Part shown: positions 25,053 through 35,584 of the stretch, in pieces
Position numbering within the stretch: the first letter of the stretch is position 1
How the letters are laid out: each line of letters opens with the position of its first letter
Assembly: GCA_017469645.1 (NCBI GenBank)
Contig: JAFUFY010000004.1
Span: 1-48,483 of the forward strand
Direction: 5' to 3'
From: Campylobacter sp.
GTDB lineage: Bacteria; Campylobacterota; Campylobacteria; Campylobacterales; Campylobacteraceae
Length of the DNA stretch: 48,483 nt
Position numbers and translations under genes: made by a program
Notes under the pieces: generated by a model
Seen by the model: only the letters and a program-made list of their open reading frames with translations
What the model was told of the DNA's origin: nothing
Database searches by the model: none

Positions 25053-26390
25053 TTAGTGTTTTGCTAGATAATTTGTATCAAATTCGTTATTGATAAAATC
25101 AGGATTATTCATCATCGCCAAATGAAAATCACGCGTTGATTTTATGCCTTGAATCATCAGTTGTGAAAGTGCCACTTTCATCTTGGCTATGGCTTTGTTG
25201 CGATCTTTGTCATGCACGATTAGTTTGCCTATCATGCTATCATAATACGGCGGAACGCTGTAACCTTCATAAACATGACTATCCATGCGAACACTTCTGC
25301 CACCGGGTGCGACATATTTTGTGATTTTGCCCGGATTTGGCGTGAAGCTTTTTGGATCTTCTGCTGTGATACGGCACTCGATAGCGTGTCCGCTTAAATT
25401 TATCTCACTTTGTTTTGGCAGTTTTTCACCCTGCGCCACTCTTATCATAAGCTCGATTAAATCAACACCGCTTCGCATTTCGCTAACTGTGTGTTCAACC
25501 TGCAAGCGAGTATTCATCTCGATAAAATAGAATTTTTTGTCACTGCTATCATATAAAAATTCAAATGTCCCTGCGCTAAAATATCCGATAGCTTTTGCCG
25601 CTTTTACCGCTGTTTCATGGAGTTTTTTGCGAGTTTCATCATCTAGTATTACAGCAGGGCTTTCTTCGATGAGTTTTTGGTGTCTTCTTTGCATAGAGCA
25701 GTCTCTCTCACCGATATGAAGCACATTTCCGTGCTCATCGCCGATAACTTGAACTTCGATATGGCGTGGATTTGTAATGTATTTTTCCATATACATTGTC
25801 CCGTCACCAAATGCGCTCACCGCTTCGCTCTCAGCCGACCAGAAAAGTTTTTCTAAATCTTCTTCTTTTTGCACCACGCGCATTCCGCGACCACCGCCAC
25901 CGGCAGCAGCTTTGATAATAACAGGATAACCGATTTTCTCGGCTAATTTTCTAGCTTCTTCGACATCGGCGATTGCGCCGTCAGATCCTGGAACAACAGG
26001 AATTCCGGCTCTCATCATAACCTGTTTTGCTTTTGATTTATCGCTCATTAAAGTCATAGCTTCAACGCTTGGTCCTATAAATTTAATGCCGTGTTTTTCG
26101 CAAATTTCTATAAAATTTTGATTTTCGCTTAAAAAGCCGTATCCCGGGAAAATGGCGTCTGCTTCTGTTAGCTCACAAGCTGTAATAATCGCAGGTATGT
26201 TTAAATAACTATCACTTGACCTAGGTCCGCCTATGCAAATGGAAGCGTCTGCGTATTTGACATAAAGGGCGTCTTGATCGGCTGTCGAATGCACGACAAT
26301 GGCTTGTTTGCCCATTTCTTGGATAGTTCTAAGCGCTCTAAGAGCTATTTCGCCACGATTTGCTATGAGAATTCTTTTGATTTCTTTCAT
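25053..26390 (-). CDS. accC: Acetyl-CoA carboxylase, biotin carboxylase subunit
   Basis: A 445-aa ATP-grasp enzyme that carboxylates the biotin of AccB, the first half-reaction of malonyl-CoA synthesis. It has IANRGEIALRALR at the N-terminus, the glycine-rich ATP loop KAAAGGGGRGMRVV near 160, and NTRLQVEHTVSE near 290. The start overlaps the accB stop by ATGA, the common accB-accC coupling. Normal length. Confidence 0.97.
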   Translation of the reverse strand: MKEIKRILIANRGEIALRALRTIQEMGKQAIVVHSTADQDALYVKYADASICIGGPRSSDSYLNIPAIITACELTEADAIFPGYGFLSENQNFIEICEKHGIKFIGPSVEAMTLMSDKSKAKQVMMRAGIPVVPGSDGAIADVEEARKLAEKIGYPVIIKAAAGGGGRGMRVVQKEEDLEKLFWSAESEAVSAFGDGTMYMEKYITNPRHIEVQVIGDEHGNVLHIGERDCSMQRRHQKLIEESPAVILDDETRKKLHETAVKAAKAIGYFSAGTFEFLYDSSDKKFYFIEMNTRLQVEHTVSEMRSGVDLIELMIRVAQGEKLPKQSEINLSGHAIECRITAEDPKSFTPNPGKITKYVAPGGRSVRMDSHVYEGYSVPPYYDSMIGKLIVHDKDRNKAIAKMKVALSQLMIQGIKSTRDFHLAMMNNPDFINNEFDTNYLAKH

Positions 26391-26836
26391 AGTTTTTCAA
26401 CCTCAAATAATGCCATAGCGTATTCTACCGGCTGTCCGTCTTCAACGAGTGCTTTTTTGATACGACAATCAAACTCGGCTTCAATCTCGTTCATAATTTT
26501 CATAGCTTCGATAATACCGATAGTCTCGCCCTTATGCACGACTTGACCGACACTTACAAACGCATTTGCACCAGGGCTTGGAGCTTTGTAAAAAGTTCCC
26601 ACCATAGGGCTATCGATCGTATCGGTGGTGGCTTTTGAGCTTGATTTTTCATTTACAACCACATTTACGCTTGGTGCTGGTTGTGGGGCAACAGGTATTT
26701 GTGGTGCCAAATTTTCGCCGTCTGCTCCGTATTTTTTAATCTCTATTTCAAAATCTTTATCTTTGATTTTTAGCTTATTTATGCTTTTTTGTTCATCAAA
26801 AAAGCTCATAAGTTCTTTAATATCGTCTTTATTCAT
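26387..26836 (-). CDS. accB: Biotin carboxyl carrier protein
   Basis: A 149-aa protein. Residues 45-75 are a Pro/Ala/Ser-rich linker, and the C-terminal 75 residues form the biotinyl domain with EAMKIMNE, in which Lys113 carries biotin. TAGGAG precedes the ATG. It heads the accBC operon, and the 235-bp gap upstream holds AT-rich sequence with no gene. Confidence 0.97.
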   Translation of the reverse strand: MNKDDIKELMSFFDEQKSINKLKIKDKDFEIEIKKYGADGENLAPQIPVAPQPAPSVNVVVNEKSSSKATTDTIDSPMVGTFYKAPSPGANAFVSVGQVVHKGETIGIIEAMKIMNEIEAEFDCRIKKALVEDGQPVEYAMALFEVEKL

Positions 26837-27071
26837 TAAATTTCTCCTAAAAATATTGTAATTAATAATGTTATCTAAAATTTTATAATTATTTGATTAA
26901 ATTGGTTGATTTATTTTTTTAGCGTAGTGTTAAAATTTAAAAATTCAACTTAAATTTGATTATTGATGCCAACGATTTTGCGCGTTTTTATGGTATTTGA
27001 GCGTAAATAAGCTATCTAGCAAGACAATCATAAAATCACGCAAAAGCTAGGCTAAATTCAATTTATCAAAC

Positions 27072-27926
27072 CTACATAAATACTGGAATTTTAGTATTTT
27101 TTAGGAAATATTTTGACGCTCCGCCTAAGAAAATCTCTTTTATACCGTTATCTGCGTGCATTCCAGCTACGATTAGATCGTATTCGCCCTTACTTGAATG
27201 CTCTACTAGCATTTGTCCAGGTACTTTCCCTTCGGTATCTAAACACTCAAATTCGACATTTTCTATGCCGTGCAAACTCAAATAGTTTCGAATTCTACCC
27301 ACTGTTTCTTCTTCGCTATCTGCTAAATAATGTCTAGCGATAACGCAATGCACGACTTTTGCTTTTTTAAGCAAGAAAATCGAATTTGTAAGTGCCCTTG
27401 CGCTCGCTGCCGTTCCAGATAAGCTAAGTAAAATTTTATCGGCTTTAAATTGATTCATTACACGCGGTATTACTATACAACTTTTTCCGCTTTTAACAAC
27501 GGCTGCTTCAAAAGTACCTGTAATGCTACCTGTCGGTGGGACAGAAGCGATAACCAAATCGCAATAGCGAGAGTGCTTCTCAACAAGTTCAGATCTAACT
27601 CCGGTTAAACATTTAAGTCTAGCACTATTTGGAATACCTACTTCATCATTTATATCTAGTCCAACGCTTTCGCACTCTTCTTTAAAAATTTGATTTAAAT
27701 TTTCTCTTTCCTTTTCTAGCTCATCATTTGCGGATTTTAAAAATTCGTCCATCAAAACGCCACCTTTTAGCGTCATTCTGACATTATAAATCGTTCTTGG
27801 ATCTAACTGAGCTGCCATAATAGTTAAGTGTGTCCCAAAAAATTTATTCACAAGCAAAGCCCCACGAATTCGCTCTCTAAGCTCTTCTCCGCCACCGATT
27901 GGGAAAAATAATTTTTTTAACTCCAT
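27072..27926 (-). CDS. Tandem universal stress protein (UspA fold)
   Basis: A 284-aa soluble protein that reads as two UspA-like domains, about 1-155 and 160-284. The second ends EYDLIVAGMHADNGIKEIFLGGASKYFLKNTKIPVFM, shown only as a landmark by its GMH and GGASKYFL pieces, which correspond to the usual GxxGxxxxxxGS nucleotide-binding end. The first ends similarly (CDLVIASVPPTGSITGTFEAAVV). Role in stress is inferred from family. It follows pnp by 11 bp with GGAG, so it is the last gene of the long purD-to-pnp gene run. Confidence 0.8.
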   Translation of the reverse strand: MELKKLFFPIGGGEELRERIRGALLVNKFFGTHLTIMAAQLDPRTIYNVRMTLKGGVLMDEFLKSANDELEKERENLNQIFKEECESVGLDINDEVGIPNSARLKCLTGVRSELVEKHSRYCDLVIASVPPTGSITGTFEAAVVKSGKSCIVIPRVMNQFKADKILLSLSGTAASARALTNSIFLLKKAKVVHCVIARHYLADSEEETVGRIRNYLSLHGIENVEFECLDTEGKVPGQMLVEHSSKGEYDLIVAGMHADNGIKEIFLGGASKYFLKNTKIPVFM

Positions 27927-27937
27927 TTTTATTCTCC

Positions 27938-30076
27938 TTATGAATTTTCGCTAACTAATTCAAGTGAAATTTTGCTTCCTTTTTGCTCTGCCACTTTTAC
28001 TTTGACACTATCGCCTTCGTTTAGTTTTGTTTTGATTTTTGAGATATGAAGCAGACCATCTACGCCATCTCTAAGTGAGATAAATGCGCCAAATTCCATT
28101 ACTTTTTGCACCACGCCATCAAATTCTTCGCCGATTTCAAATTTAACATCTTTTTTGAAATCTTTTCTCGGTGCGCCTTTTTTGAAATCTCGTCCGCCGC
28201 CTTTGACGATAGAGAGAATTTGCTCTTTTGCGCCATCAACACCAGATTTTTTAACGCCGTGAATTTTAACTTCGCCTTTTTCTCTATCTAAATCAATGCT
28301 AACGCCGAATTTGTCGGTAATTTCTTTTATAGTTTTTCCGCCTTGACCGATAATATCAACGATTTTGCTAGGATCAACGCTAAAAATTTCAAGTTTTGGC
28401 AAAATTTCTTCATTTACGCAAATTTTATCATTTGCAATTTCCATTAAATTTAAGATATGCTCTCTACCTTCTTTTGCTTGATTTAGGGCTTCGCTTAACA
28501 CTTCAAGGCTAATTCCTCCAAGCTTTATATCCATTTGAAGCGCAGTAATCCCGTCCTTGCTACCTGCAACTTTAAAATCCATATCCCCGTCGTGGTCTTC
28601 TAAACCCATAATGTCTGTTAAGACCGCGTGTTTATCATCTTCAAAAACTAAGCCCATAGCAACTCCTGCAACTAGCTTTTGTGTCGAAATTCCAGCTGCT
28701 CTCATAGATAAAGAACCGCCACAAACACTCGCCATTGAGCTAGAACCATTGCTCTCTAAAATTTCGCTAACTACGCGAATAGCCCACGGCGAATTTATCG
28801 CAACACTTGGGAAAAGCGCTCTTTTGGCTAAATTTCCATGTCCTAGTTCTCTACGACCAGGACTCTTTAAAGGACTTGCTTCGCCGACAGAAAATCCCGG
28901 GAAATTGTAATTAAACATAAATTTTTCAGTAATTGCCGAGTTTTCCGTTAAACTATCGCTAAGTTGGGCATCGCTATCGCCGCCAAGCGTAGTAACAACT
29001 AACGCCTGAGTTTGACCGCGCGTAAAAAGACAGCTGCCGTGAGCGTTTGGAAGCAAATTTGTTTCTATGTCGATTGGGCGAACTTCATTTAACGCTCTGC
29101 CGTCAGCTCTACGGCGTTCATTTATGATTTGGCTTCTAATGATTTTGCGTTTATACTTGCCGATGACATTTGAGATAACGCCTTCTTCCCACTCATTTTT
29201 AATCGCTTCATCATCAGTTATGATTTTTTTAACGATTTTATCAAGCTCGGTTGCTCGCTCACTTTTTGCCATTTGATTTATAGCAAATTTAACATCGTCT
29301 TTATAGAATTTATCGATATATTCGGCAATTGCTTCGTTTTCGATTTCAGGCTTATACTCTAAATTTGCATCTGCTTTTTTATGTGGTAAAAATACCTCTT
29401 CATAAGCCAAAGAGCCTTTTAAAATCGCCTGTCCTGCAAAATCAATGGCTTTTACCATATCATCTTCATTTACTTCGTTCATATTTTGATTTTCGCCGTT
29501 TAGTTGTGGCAAAGATCTCATCTCTATCATCAAAAGCTCATCGCCGACACCTGCGACATAAAGATCAAGCGAACTTTGTTTAAGCTGCGAATTTGTAGGA
29601 TTTATAATAAGTTCGCCGTCGATCTTACCTACTCTAACACCGCAAACAGGGGATTTCATAGGAATATCGCTTAGATAAAGTGCTGCGCTTGCGGCATTTA
29701 GACTTACAACTTGTAAATCAACTTCCGGATCGGCTGATAACACAAAAACTACGATTTGTGTAGGATAAGCATAACCTTTTGGGAAAAGCGGTCTTAAAGA
29801 GCGGTCTATTATACGGCTCGTTAGCGTTTCAAAATCTCCGGGCTTAGTCTCTCTTTTTATATAGCCACCAGGGATTCTACCTGCTGCGTATTGTTTTTCG
29901 ATATACTGCACGGTTAATGGCAAGAAATCTTCTTCAACCTGCCTTTCTTCTCTTGCGACTGTGGCTAAAACAACTGTGTTTTTCACTCTTAAAAGTGCAG
30001 CTCCTGCTGCTTGTTTGGCGACTTTGTTAATATCAAAAATCTCTAAATTGTTATTCACATCAACTAAACACTGCAT
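27938..30076 (-). CDS. pnp: Polyribonucleotide nucleotidyltransferase (PNPase)
   Basis: A 712-aa 3'-5' phosphorolytic exoribonuclease. Two RNase PH-like cores are visible (early [14 protein letters not shown] [18 protein letters not shown] and later [14 protein letters not shown]), then a KH domain ([20 protein letters not shown]) and an S1 domain ([19 protein letters not shown]). GGAG precedes the ATG, which overlaps the stop of the phosphoribosyltransferase gene by 17 bases. In campylobacters PNPase supports growth in the cold and RNA turnover. Confidence 0.97.
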   Translation of the reverse strand: MQCLVDVNNNLEIFDINKVAKQAAGAALLRVKNTVVLATVAREERQVEEDFLPLTVQYIEKQYAAGRIPGGYIKRETKPGDFETLTSRIIDRSLRPLFPKGYAYPTQIVVFVLSADPEVDLQVVSLNAASAALYLSDIPMKSPVCGVRVGKIDGELIINPTNSQLKQSSLDLYVAGVGDELLMIEMRSLPQLNGENQNMNEVNEDDMVKAIDFAGQAILKGSLAYEEVFLPHKKADANLEYKPEIENEAIAEYIDKFYKDDVKFAINQMAKSERATELDKIVKKIITDDEAIKNEWEEGVISNVIGKYKRKIIRSQIINERRRADGRALNEVRPIDIETNLLPNAHGSCLFTRGQTQALVVTTLGGDSDAQLSDSLTENSAITEKFMFNYNFPGFSVGEASPLKSPGRRELGHGNLAKRALFPSVAINSPWAIRVVSEILESNGSSSMASVCGGSLSMRAAGISTQKLVAGVAMGLVFEDDKHAVLTDIMGLEDHDGDMDFKVAGSKDGITALQMDIKLGGISLEVLSEALNQAKEGREHILNLMEIANDKICVNEEILPKLEIFSVDPSKIVDIIGQGGKTIKEITDKFGVSIDLDREKGEVKIHGVKKSGVDGAKEQILSIVKGGGRDFKKGAPRKDFKKDVKFEIGEEFDGVVQKVMEFGAFISLRDGVDGLLHISKIKTKLNEGDSVKVKVAEQKGSKISLELVSENS

Positions 30077-30779
30077 TTGTTTCTTCTCCTTCTAATACTT
30101 CTTTATGTAAAGGTAAATAATACGGACTTTCTTCTAAAATTTGCATTATAATATCAACTTTTGGCTCAATTTTTTCTTTGTAATAAAAATCAACCGAAAC
30201 AAAATCGGCAATATTATGAACACAAAAAAGCTCATCAACCAAAACGCCCAAATTTTTAGCAACGCTGTTTGGTATTAAAGGTGTTGCGTAAATTATCGTT
30301 TTTGCGTTTAAATTTGTAAGCGATTTTATACACGCAAGAGCCGTCATACCGCTTTCGCAACCTTCATCTATTAAAATAACATTACGATTTTCAAAATCTT
30401 GCAAAAGTTCGCCTTTGCGATATTTATAAACGCTTTTTAGAATTTTTTCTTCATATTTTCTATTACTTTGTCCGTAAATATAGTCTAAATTTATGCCAAA
30501 AGATTTAACTAATTCGTCCATTATAACGATTTCTTGCGTTTCGCTAACACAAGCAATGGCACATTCAGGGTTATTTGGCGCAAAAATTTGTTCGCTAAAT
30601 AAAATTTCATAACCGATTTTTAATTTTCTAGCTATCTCATCTACTAAAATAACGGAATCTAGCGACGAACAGATAATAATATAATTATCTTTTTTAAAAT
30701 CACTTACAGGCAAAATTTCTATTAGCTTTTCGGCAGCTTGAATTTGATTTTCAAACATTAAATTTTCTCTTGGAATCAT
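30060..30779 (-). CDS. Phosphoribosyltransferase-family protein
   Basis: A 239-aa protein with a type I PRTase layout: the acidic PRPP-binding motif [17 protein letters not shown] occurs around residues 134-150 and a ring of sheets precedes it. The ATG at 30779 overlaps the lptD stop (TGATG) and has GGAG eight bases upstream; an ATG seven codons later is an alternative. The canonical motif would be DDGxATG; here it is DEGCESG. The substrate is unknown. It lies between lptD and pnp. Confidence 0.8.
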   Translation of the reverse strand: MIPRENLMFENQIQAAEKLIEILPVSDFKKDNYIIICSSLDSVILVDEIARKLKIGYEILFSEQIFAPNNPECAIACVSETQEIVIMDELVKSFGINLDYIYGQSNRKYEEKILKSVYKYRKGELLQDFENRNVILIDEGCESGMTALACIKSLTNLNAKTIIYATPLIPNSVAKNLGVLVDELFCVHNIADFVSVDFYYKEKIEPKVDIIMQILEESPYYLPLHKEVLEGEETNAVFS

Positions 30780-33028
30780 CAGTTTTGCTCCGTATAATCG
30801 TGATTTATAGAAAAATCATAGCCAACACCGCCAAAAGGATAGAAATTTACAAAGAAATAAAATCCTTGTTCTTTGCTCGCTTTTTCATAATTTTGTTTGT
30901 TTGTATTTTTTGGCTCAATATCTTCTTGATACACAAATGAGAAATTCCAGCATTTTCGGTTATGCGTAACGCCGACTCGCCACATTTTAGTATAATCTCT
31001 TTGCAAATCATAATCAACCCTACCAAAAAGTTTATAATAATTTGGCAAATTTAACGCTACATTTGCAATGAAATAATTTTCTTTCGTAAATCTATCTTTG
31101 CTTAAATCAAGTTTTCTATGCTCATACGAGTGAGTAAGCGAACCACTAAAATATTTATTATAATACGAGACATAGCTTCGCACCCTGTCAAAACTATTAT
31201 ATTTATGCGAATATAAAAATCTATTTCCCAAATTCAAACCATTTTTAAAATAAAAATCAATGCTGTGATCTAAATCTCCAAATTCATCTAAATCAAAATC
31301 ATATCTTTGTCTTACCATGTGGCGAATAAATTTTTTGCCTTCGCTATCATAAAAATACTGCGTAACATGCCCGACAAGGCTATCATGAGTATAATCATCA
31401 CTAAGCTCTGTTATAAAATTATCTTCATAATAAAGCGAATTTTGTATATCGCTAAGTTCTGATTGACTTACTTTGCCGTTAGCTTTATCATGCTCGTATC
31501 TGTGATATTTAAAAAGCCTATCGTCAAATCCGCCATGTTGATACCAAGGTATTAGCAAGTCAGTACCAAAAGAGATAGTGTGAAAAAAGCTATCATAAGC
31601 TTTTGCCAAATCGCCTTTTAGAGAAATTTGATGATAATTATTTGCATAAATGCTAGAATTATCTTTTATGAATTCGTTATTTACGAAGTTATATTTTTTA
31701 TCCCAATCAACATGGGCAAAATATAAATTTTCACCAACAACCAAATTTAAAAATTCATCAAAAATCGGCACCGAGTAGCTAATCGGAATACTTAATTCAT
31801 ACTGTCTTGCTTCTACGCCATCTTCTCTGATAAAGTTATGAGCCTTAGTATCAACAGAATATAGCAAATTTGGCAAGATTAAATCATTTGCAAATTTATG
31901 ATAATGAAGCGTTGGAAGCTCTTGCACCGTATCATCATTTTTGAAAATATTTTCTTCGTTTAATTTAGCAGTATCCAAATAATATCTCGCATAAAGCCCA
32001 AAATAGTGATTGTCTGTCGTTAGATAATAATTTAGTCTTGAAGTTACAAGCGAATTTGCACTATCGTCGTCAATCCCGCCTTTGCTAACTAAATCATAAT
32101 ATTCCAAATCATTAAGTTTGGTAAAATCAAGCCATAAATTTTCTTTGAAATCGCCGTCGATTAGGTGTTTTACGAGCCTGCTTCTATCGTATTGTATCTC
32201 GAATCCATGATGTTGTTTATTTGCAAGTTCAAGTCTTTTTTGATGCTTTTCTTTATTTTCAAACATGCCACCCCGAATTTCGCCATAAGAGTAAGGCGAA
32301 TCGGCAAATCTAAATGTGCCATAAACACCTGCTCCCCTACGAGCGCGAATTTGTGGATCGATTTGAAAATCCCAACTTTCATAAGGAGCAAAATAAATCG
32401 GCTGTTTATAATACGCACCCTCGCTTCCAATATAGCCAATCTCAGGCGGTAAAAGCCCAGTTCTGCGTGTTTTATCGGTCGGAAAGCCAAAATATGGCAG
32501 ATACAAAACAGGATAATCGCTAACATAAAAAACAGGGTTAAAAATATGCAAAAATTTGCTCTCTTTATTCATTTTTGCGCTACTAAATTTAATCTTCCAG
32601 TCAGGATCGCTGACATTACAGCTCGAAACTGCGCCGCCTTTTATGCGATAATACTCGCTATCAACGCAGGTTTTATCATTTTGCATCCAAATTTCGCCGT
32701 CTTTATCCATGATAAAATTTGCATCGGCTTCTTGCGAATTATTTTTAAAATCAAGTTTGACATAGTTTGCCCGCGAAGTCTCATTTAGCCCACGCATAGA
32801 ATTTACATTGCCAAAAAGCTCGGCAACTTCGTTTTTTTGGTCATACACGGCGCGATCTGCGGTTACGAAATAATCTTGCGAATATATTATTACATTTCCA
32901 GTTGCTGTTATTATGTCTCCGTTTTTTACTACATCATCGGCGATAAGCTCGACATTTTGGACTTTTGCATTAAGTAAATTTAGGCAAAATAGCAAAGTAA
33001 CGGATAAAAATTTAAATATTTTAATCAA
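30779..33028 (-). CDS. lptD: LPS-assembly outer-membrane protein LptD
   Basis: About 749 aa from a TTG at 33028, chosen because the next residues [20 protein letters not shown] form a signal peptide and GGTGG precedes it; longer forms would run into the RDD gene. After the signal peptide comes an LptA/OstA-like beta-jellyroll domain (VELIADDVVKNGDIITATGNV), then a large beta-barrel. It inserts lipooligosaccharide into the outer leaflet with LptE. Several Cys are present for the disulfides needed for maturation. It overlaps the RDD-gene stop by eight bases. Confidence 0.93.
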   Translation of the reverse strand: MIKIFKFLSVTLLFCLNLLNAKVQNVELIADDVVKNGDIITATGNVIIYSQDYFVTADRAVYDQKNEVAELFGNVNSMRGLNETSRANYVKLDFKNNSQEADANFIMDKDGEIWMQNDKTCVDSEYYRIKGGAVSSCNVSDPDWKIKFSSAKMNKESKFLHIFNPVFYVSDYPVLYLPYFGFPTDKTRRTGLLPPEIGYIGSEGAYYKQPIYFAPYESWDFQIDPQIRARRGAGVYGTFRFADSPYSYGEIRGGMFENKEKHQKRLELANKQHHGFEIQYDRSRLVKHLIDGDFKENLWLDFTKLNDLEYYDLVSKGGIDDDSANSLVTSRLNYYLTTDNHYFGLYARYYLDTAKLNEENIFKNDDTVQELPTLHYHKFANDLILPNLLYSVDTKAHNFIREDGVEARQYELSIPISYSVPIFDEFLNLVVGENLYFAHVDWDKKYNFVNNEFIKDNSSIYANNYHQISLKGDLAKAYDSFFHTISFGTDLLIPWYQHGGFDDRLFKYHRYEHDKANGKVSQSELSDIQNSLYYEDNFITELSDDYTHDSLVGHVTQYFYDSEGKKFIRHMVRQRYDFDLDEFGDLDHSIDFYFKNGLNLGNRFLYSHKYNSFDRVRSYVSYYNKYFSGSLTHSYEHRKLDLSKDRFTKENYFIANVALNLPNYYKLFGRVDYDLQRDYTKMWRVGVTHNRKCWNFSFVYQEDIEPKNTNKQNYEKASKEQGFYFFVNFYPFGGVGYDFSINHDYTEQN

Positions 33029-33449
33029 CTTGCACCACCAAAGTTGTCGCAAATTTATCGTGCCAAGTTTGCTTAAATTCGCTAAAAAATGCCCACACAA
33101 AGCCCAAATAAAAGGCAAATTCGCTAATAATCCTAACAACGGCTCTCATTAGCGATTCATAAAAATTTGGCACAAGAGCGTCTTGGTTTATGCAACGAAT
33201 TTTGCAAACAAATTTACCCAAAGTCGCTCCGTAAAAATAGACAAAAAGCGTGTGATAAAGAATTTTTATGATATAGTATTGCACTATAAAATTCATCATT
33301 ATATCTTGAAGTTGCTCTTGATTTGCGGCTTTTGAAAATTCGCCCATGTAAATAAGAAAAAATAAAATCGCCAAAACCATTTCATCGATACCGCAAGAAA
33401 GTATCCTGCGTCCGTTTGTGGCTAGGCTTAATTTTCCGTTTTCAGCCAT
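33021..33449 (-). CDS. RDD-family membrane protein
   Basis: A 142-aa protein with about three membrane helices. The RDD signature is relaxed ([21 protein letters not shown], with the first Asp in CGIDE), followed by [12 protein letters not shown] in the second half. It overlaps purD upstream by eight bases and lptD downstream by eight. RDD proteins have been linked to Na+/H+ transport in some bacteria; here the role is unknown. A homologue holds the same place beside purD in C. jejuni. Confidence 0.85.
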   Translation of the reverse strand: MAENGKLSLATNGRRILSCGIDEMVLAILFFLIYMGEFSKAANQEQLQDIMMNFIVQYYIIKILYHTLFVYFYGATLGKFVCKIRCINQDALVPNFYESLMRAVVRIISEFAFYLGFVWAFFSEFKQTWHDKFATTLVVQVD

Positions 33450-34695
33450 TTTTTAACGCCTGATACGCTATATCTTTGCGATATTGTGCGCCTTCAAATT
33501 TGATATTTTCACAAAGCCTGTAAGCTGTGTCTCTTGCTTCTTTTATGCTTTTTGCAGTTGCTACGCTTACTAAAACTCTACCGCCTGTTGCGATTATTTT
33601 ATCATTTTCCCTACCGACACCGGCATAGCAAATGTGCGAATTTGGCTCAATTTCGCTCACGCTGATAAGTGCTGGTTCGCTAGAAGAAAAAGGATAATTT
33701 TTACTAGCCATTACAACGCCCACGGCAAATTCGTCTTTTAATTTTATGCTTTGAAGTTTGCCGATTGCGGCATTATAAAGAATTTCACTCAAACTTCCAT
33801 CAATCAACGGCATTAAAACCTCGCATTCAGGGTCGCCAAAACGGACATTATATTCAAGCACAAAAGGCTCGTTTTTGACTATCATAAGTCCTACAAAAAG
33901 CACCCCGCAAAAAGGATTTCCATCTTCCTTCATTCCTTTTAGAGTTGGTGCTACGATTTCATTTTCTACTTTTTTTATTAGTTCAGGCGTTGCCAACGGA
34001 CTTGGAGCATAAGCGCCCATTCCGCCTGTATTTGGCCCCATATCATTATCTAGTAGCCTTTTGTGATCTTGCGCCACAGGAAGTGATACGAAATTTTCGC
34101 CGTCGCAAATGGCAAAAAAGCTAAGTTCAAATCCGTCTAAAAATTCTTCTACAACCACAGTTTTACCGGCATTTCCAAAGCTTTCACCGCTTAGCATACT
34201 TTTTACAGCACTCTTGGCTTCATCTTTGCTTTTTGCGATGATTACGCCTTTTCCGGCACAAAGTCCGTCGGCTTTAACAACGATTGTTTCGCCCAAATTA
34301 TCGATAAATTCGCAAATTTCATTAAAATCGCTTGAACTTAAAAATCTAGCAGTTTTTATATTTTTTCGCTTTAAAAAATCTTTCATAAAGGCCTTACTGC
34401 CCTCGAGCCTTGCAGCATTTTTGCTAGGTCCAAAAACGGCTAAATTATGAGATTTAAAAACATCGACAATGCCTTTTGTAAGCGGGTCTTCGGGACCTAC
34501 GATAGTTAGGTTTATATCTCTTTTTATTGCAAATTTAGCTAAATCTTCAAAGTCGTTTAAATTCACATTTTTGCCGAGTTTTTCGGTCGCTCCGTTACCG
34601 GGAGCAAAGTATAAATTTAAAACATTAGAGTCTTCTTTTAGTTTTAATCCGATGGCGTATTCTCTGCCGCCGTTACCGATAATAAGTATATTCAA
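33442..34695 (-). CDS. purD: Phosphoribosylamine-glycine ligase
   Basis: About 417 aa from a TTG at 34695. That start is favoured because GGAG lies seven bases upstream and the protein then begins [15 protein letters not shown], the standard PurD N-terminus; longer forms would add 20 hydrophobic residues. ATP-grasp signatures follow ([16 protein letters not shown], and [18 protein letters not shown] near the C-terminus). It makes GAR in purine synthesis. The gene begins about 20 bp after the terminator of the 6S-like RNA. Confidence 0.95.
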   Translation of the reverse strand: MNILIIGNGGREYAIGLKLKEDSNVLNLYFAPGNGATEKLGKNVNLNDFEDLAKFAIKRDINLTIVGPEDPLTKGIVDVFKSHNLAVFGPSKNAARLEGSKAFMKDFLKRKNIKTARFLSSSDFNEICEFIDNLGETIVVKADGLCAGKGVIIAKSKDEAKSAVKSMLSGESFGNAGKTVVVEEFLDGFELSFFAICDGENFVSLPVAQDHKRLLDNDMGPNTGGMGAYAPSPLATPELIKKVENEIVAPTLKGMKEDGNPFCGVLFVGLMIVKNEPFVLEYNVRFGDPECEVLMPLIDGSLSEILYNAAIGKLQSIKLKDEFAVGVVMASKNYPFSSSEPALISVSEIEPNSHICYAGVGRENDKIIATGGRVLVSVATAKSIKEARDTAYRLCENIKFEGAQYRKDIAYQALKNG

Positions 34696-34717
34696 AGCAA
34701 ATTCTCCAAAAAATAAA

Positions 34718-34908
34718 AAACCCAAGTGAGCGTTGCGTAGAAAGAATCGGCCCAAAACAAGCCAAATCTTGCGAGTAGGAAAGGTCTTCTAGGTCGCAAC
34801 CCGTAAGCTCAGAGCCTCAAACCGAGCCGCGTCACACGGACTTTTTCACATCGTCGCTATCACAATTATGTTGGACCCTCATAAAAACGCTGTCGCATCA
34901 CTCAGGCG
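34718..34908 (-). ncRNA. ssrS: Probable 6S RNA
   Basis: An RNA of about 190 nt on the minus strand. Its ends pair: CCTGAGTG (34906-34899) with CACTTGGG (34728-34721), eight pairs including two G-U, with further pairing inside (TGCG/CGCA). A T run follows the last G. TATAAT at 34921-34916 gives a start near 34908. The closed ends, the size of 180-190 nt, a strong constitutive-looking promoter and the place immediately upstream of purD fit the 6S RNA known in epsilonproteobacteria. The RNA would bind housekeeping RNA polymerase in stationary phase. Sequence alone cannot exclude another structured RNA. Confidence 0.7.
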
Positions 34909-34915
34909 TTAGATA

Positions 34916-34921
34916 ATTATA
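34916..34921 (-). promoter_or_regulatory. -10 box of the 6S-like RNA
   Basis: TATAAT on the minus strand, inside AATATAATTATCT, about eight bases before the paired 5' end of the RNA. Confidence 0.65.
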
Positions 34922-34933
34922 TTAAAAAAATAC

Positions 34934-35584
34934 TTAAACTATTAGTAAAGCAAGATTTATTGCCGAATTTATCGACTGAATTTCGCAAATTTTAGGTTCG
35001 CAAAAATCTTTTAAAATTTGTGCCGTTGTATTTCCGATACTAACTGCCTTGTAGCTTTCGTCCCACCCGAAATTTCGCACGAAAGATTTGACATTTTTTG
35101 GTGAAGTAAAGATTAAAACCGAGTTTTTTGGCGGTTTGGCTGAATTTGGCAAATTTAATTCTACATTTTCATAAGCTGTAATAACGCTTAAATTTACGCC
35201 GTTTTGAAACAAAAATTTATCCAAATTTGAAACGGTTTCTTTGGCTTTTAGATACAAAACTTTTCCTTTTAAAAACGGCAAAATTTCACGCGCAAATTCG
35301 CTTCCGTGCGAGTTTTTGGCTAAATATATATTTTTAAATCCAAATTTTTTAGCTTCTTCATAGGAAGCTTCGCCGATAGCGTAAATTTGTGTGTTTAAAT
35401 TTATGCGAATTTGGTTAAATTCCAAAGCTTTTATCGCATTTTTCGAAGTTATAATAATACTATCAAATTCGCCCAAGTTTGCAAATTCAAAAAATTTGAT
35501 TTCGCAAACTTGCAAATGTGCTATGCGTTCATCGCTACAAGGCGTATTTGAGATAAGATAGATTAGGCTTTGCTTTTTAGCCAT
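34934..35584 (-). CDS. hemD: Uroporphyrinogen-III synthase
   Basis: A 216-aa protein with the weakly conserved two-domain HemD fold. [12 protein letters not shown] (first half) and [14 protein letters not shown] (second half) are the matching TS-K-A/V segments, and [15 protein letters not shown] and [11 protein letters not shown] match the other family blocks. It closes hydroxymethylbilane to uroporphyrinogen III in heme synthesis. It overlaps argH by 22 bases. Family divergence makes this slightly less certain than its neighbours. Confidence 0.88.
   Translation of the reverse strand: MAKKQSLIYLISNTPCSDERIAHLQVCEIKFFEFANLGEFDSIIITSKNAIKALEFNQIRINLNTQIYAIGEASYEEAKKFGFKNIYLAKNSHGSEFAREILPFLKGKVLYLKAKETVSNLDKFLFQNGVNLSVITAYENVELNLPNSAKPPKNSVLIFTSPKNVKSFVRNFGWDESYKAVSIGNTTAQILKDFCEPKICEIQSINSAINLALLIV

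Noticed and set aside
30779..33139. A longer lptD form starting at 33139
   Set aside because: It would extend deep into the RDD gene and place 37 unrelated residues before a clear signal peptide.
34716..34908. tmRNA, SRP RNA or RNase P RNA for the RNA before purD
   Set aside because: The conserved tmRNA end, the SRP apical loop and the RNase P core sequences are not visible; closed ends and size fit 6S RNA better.
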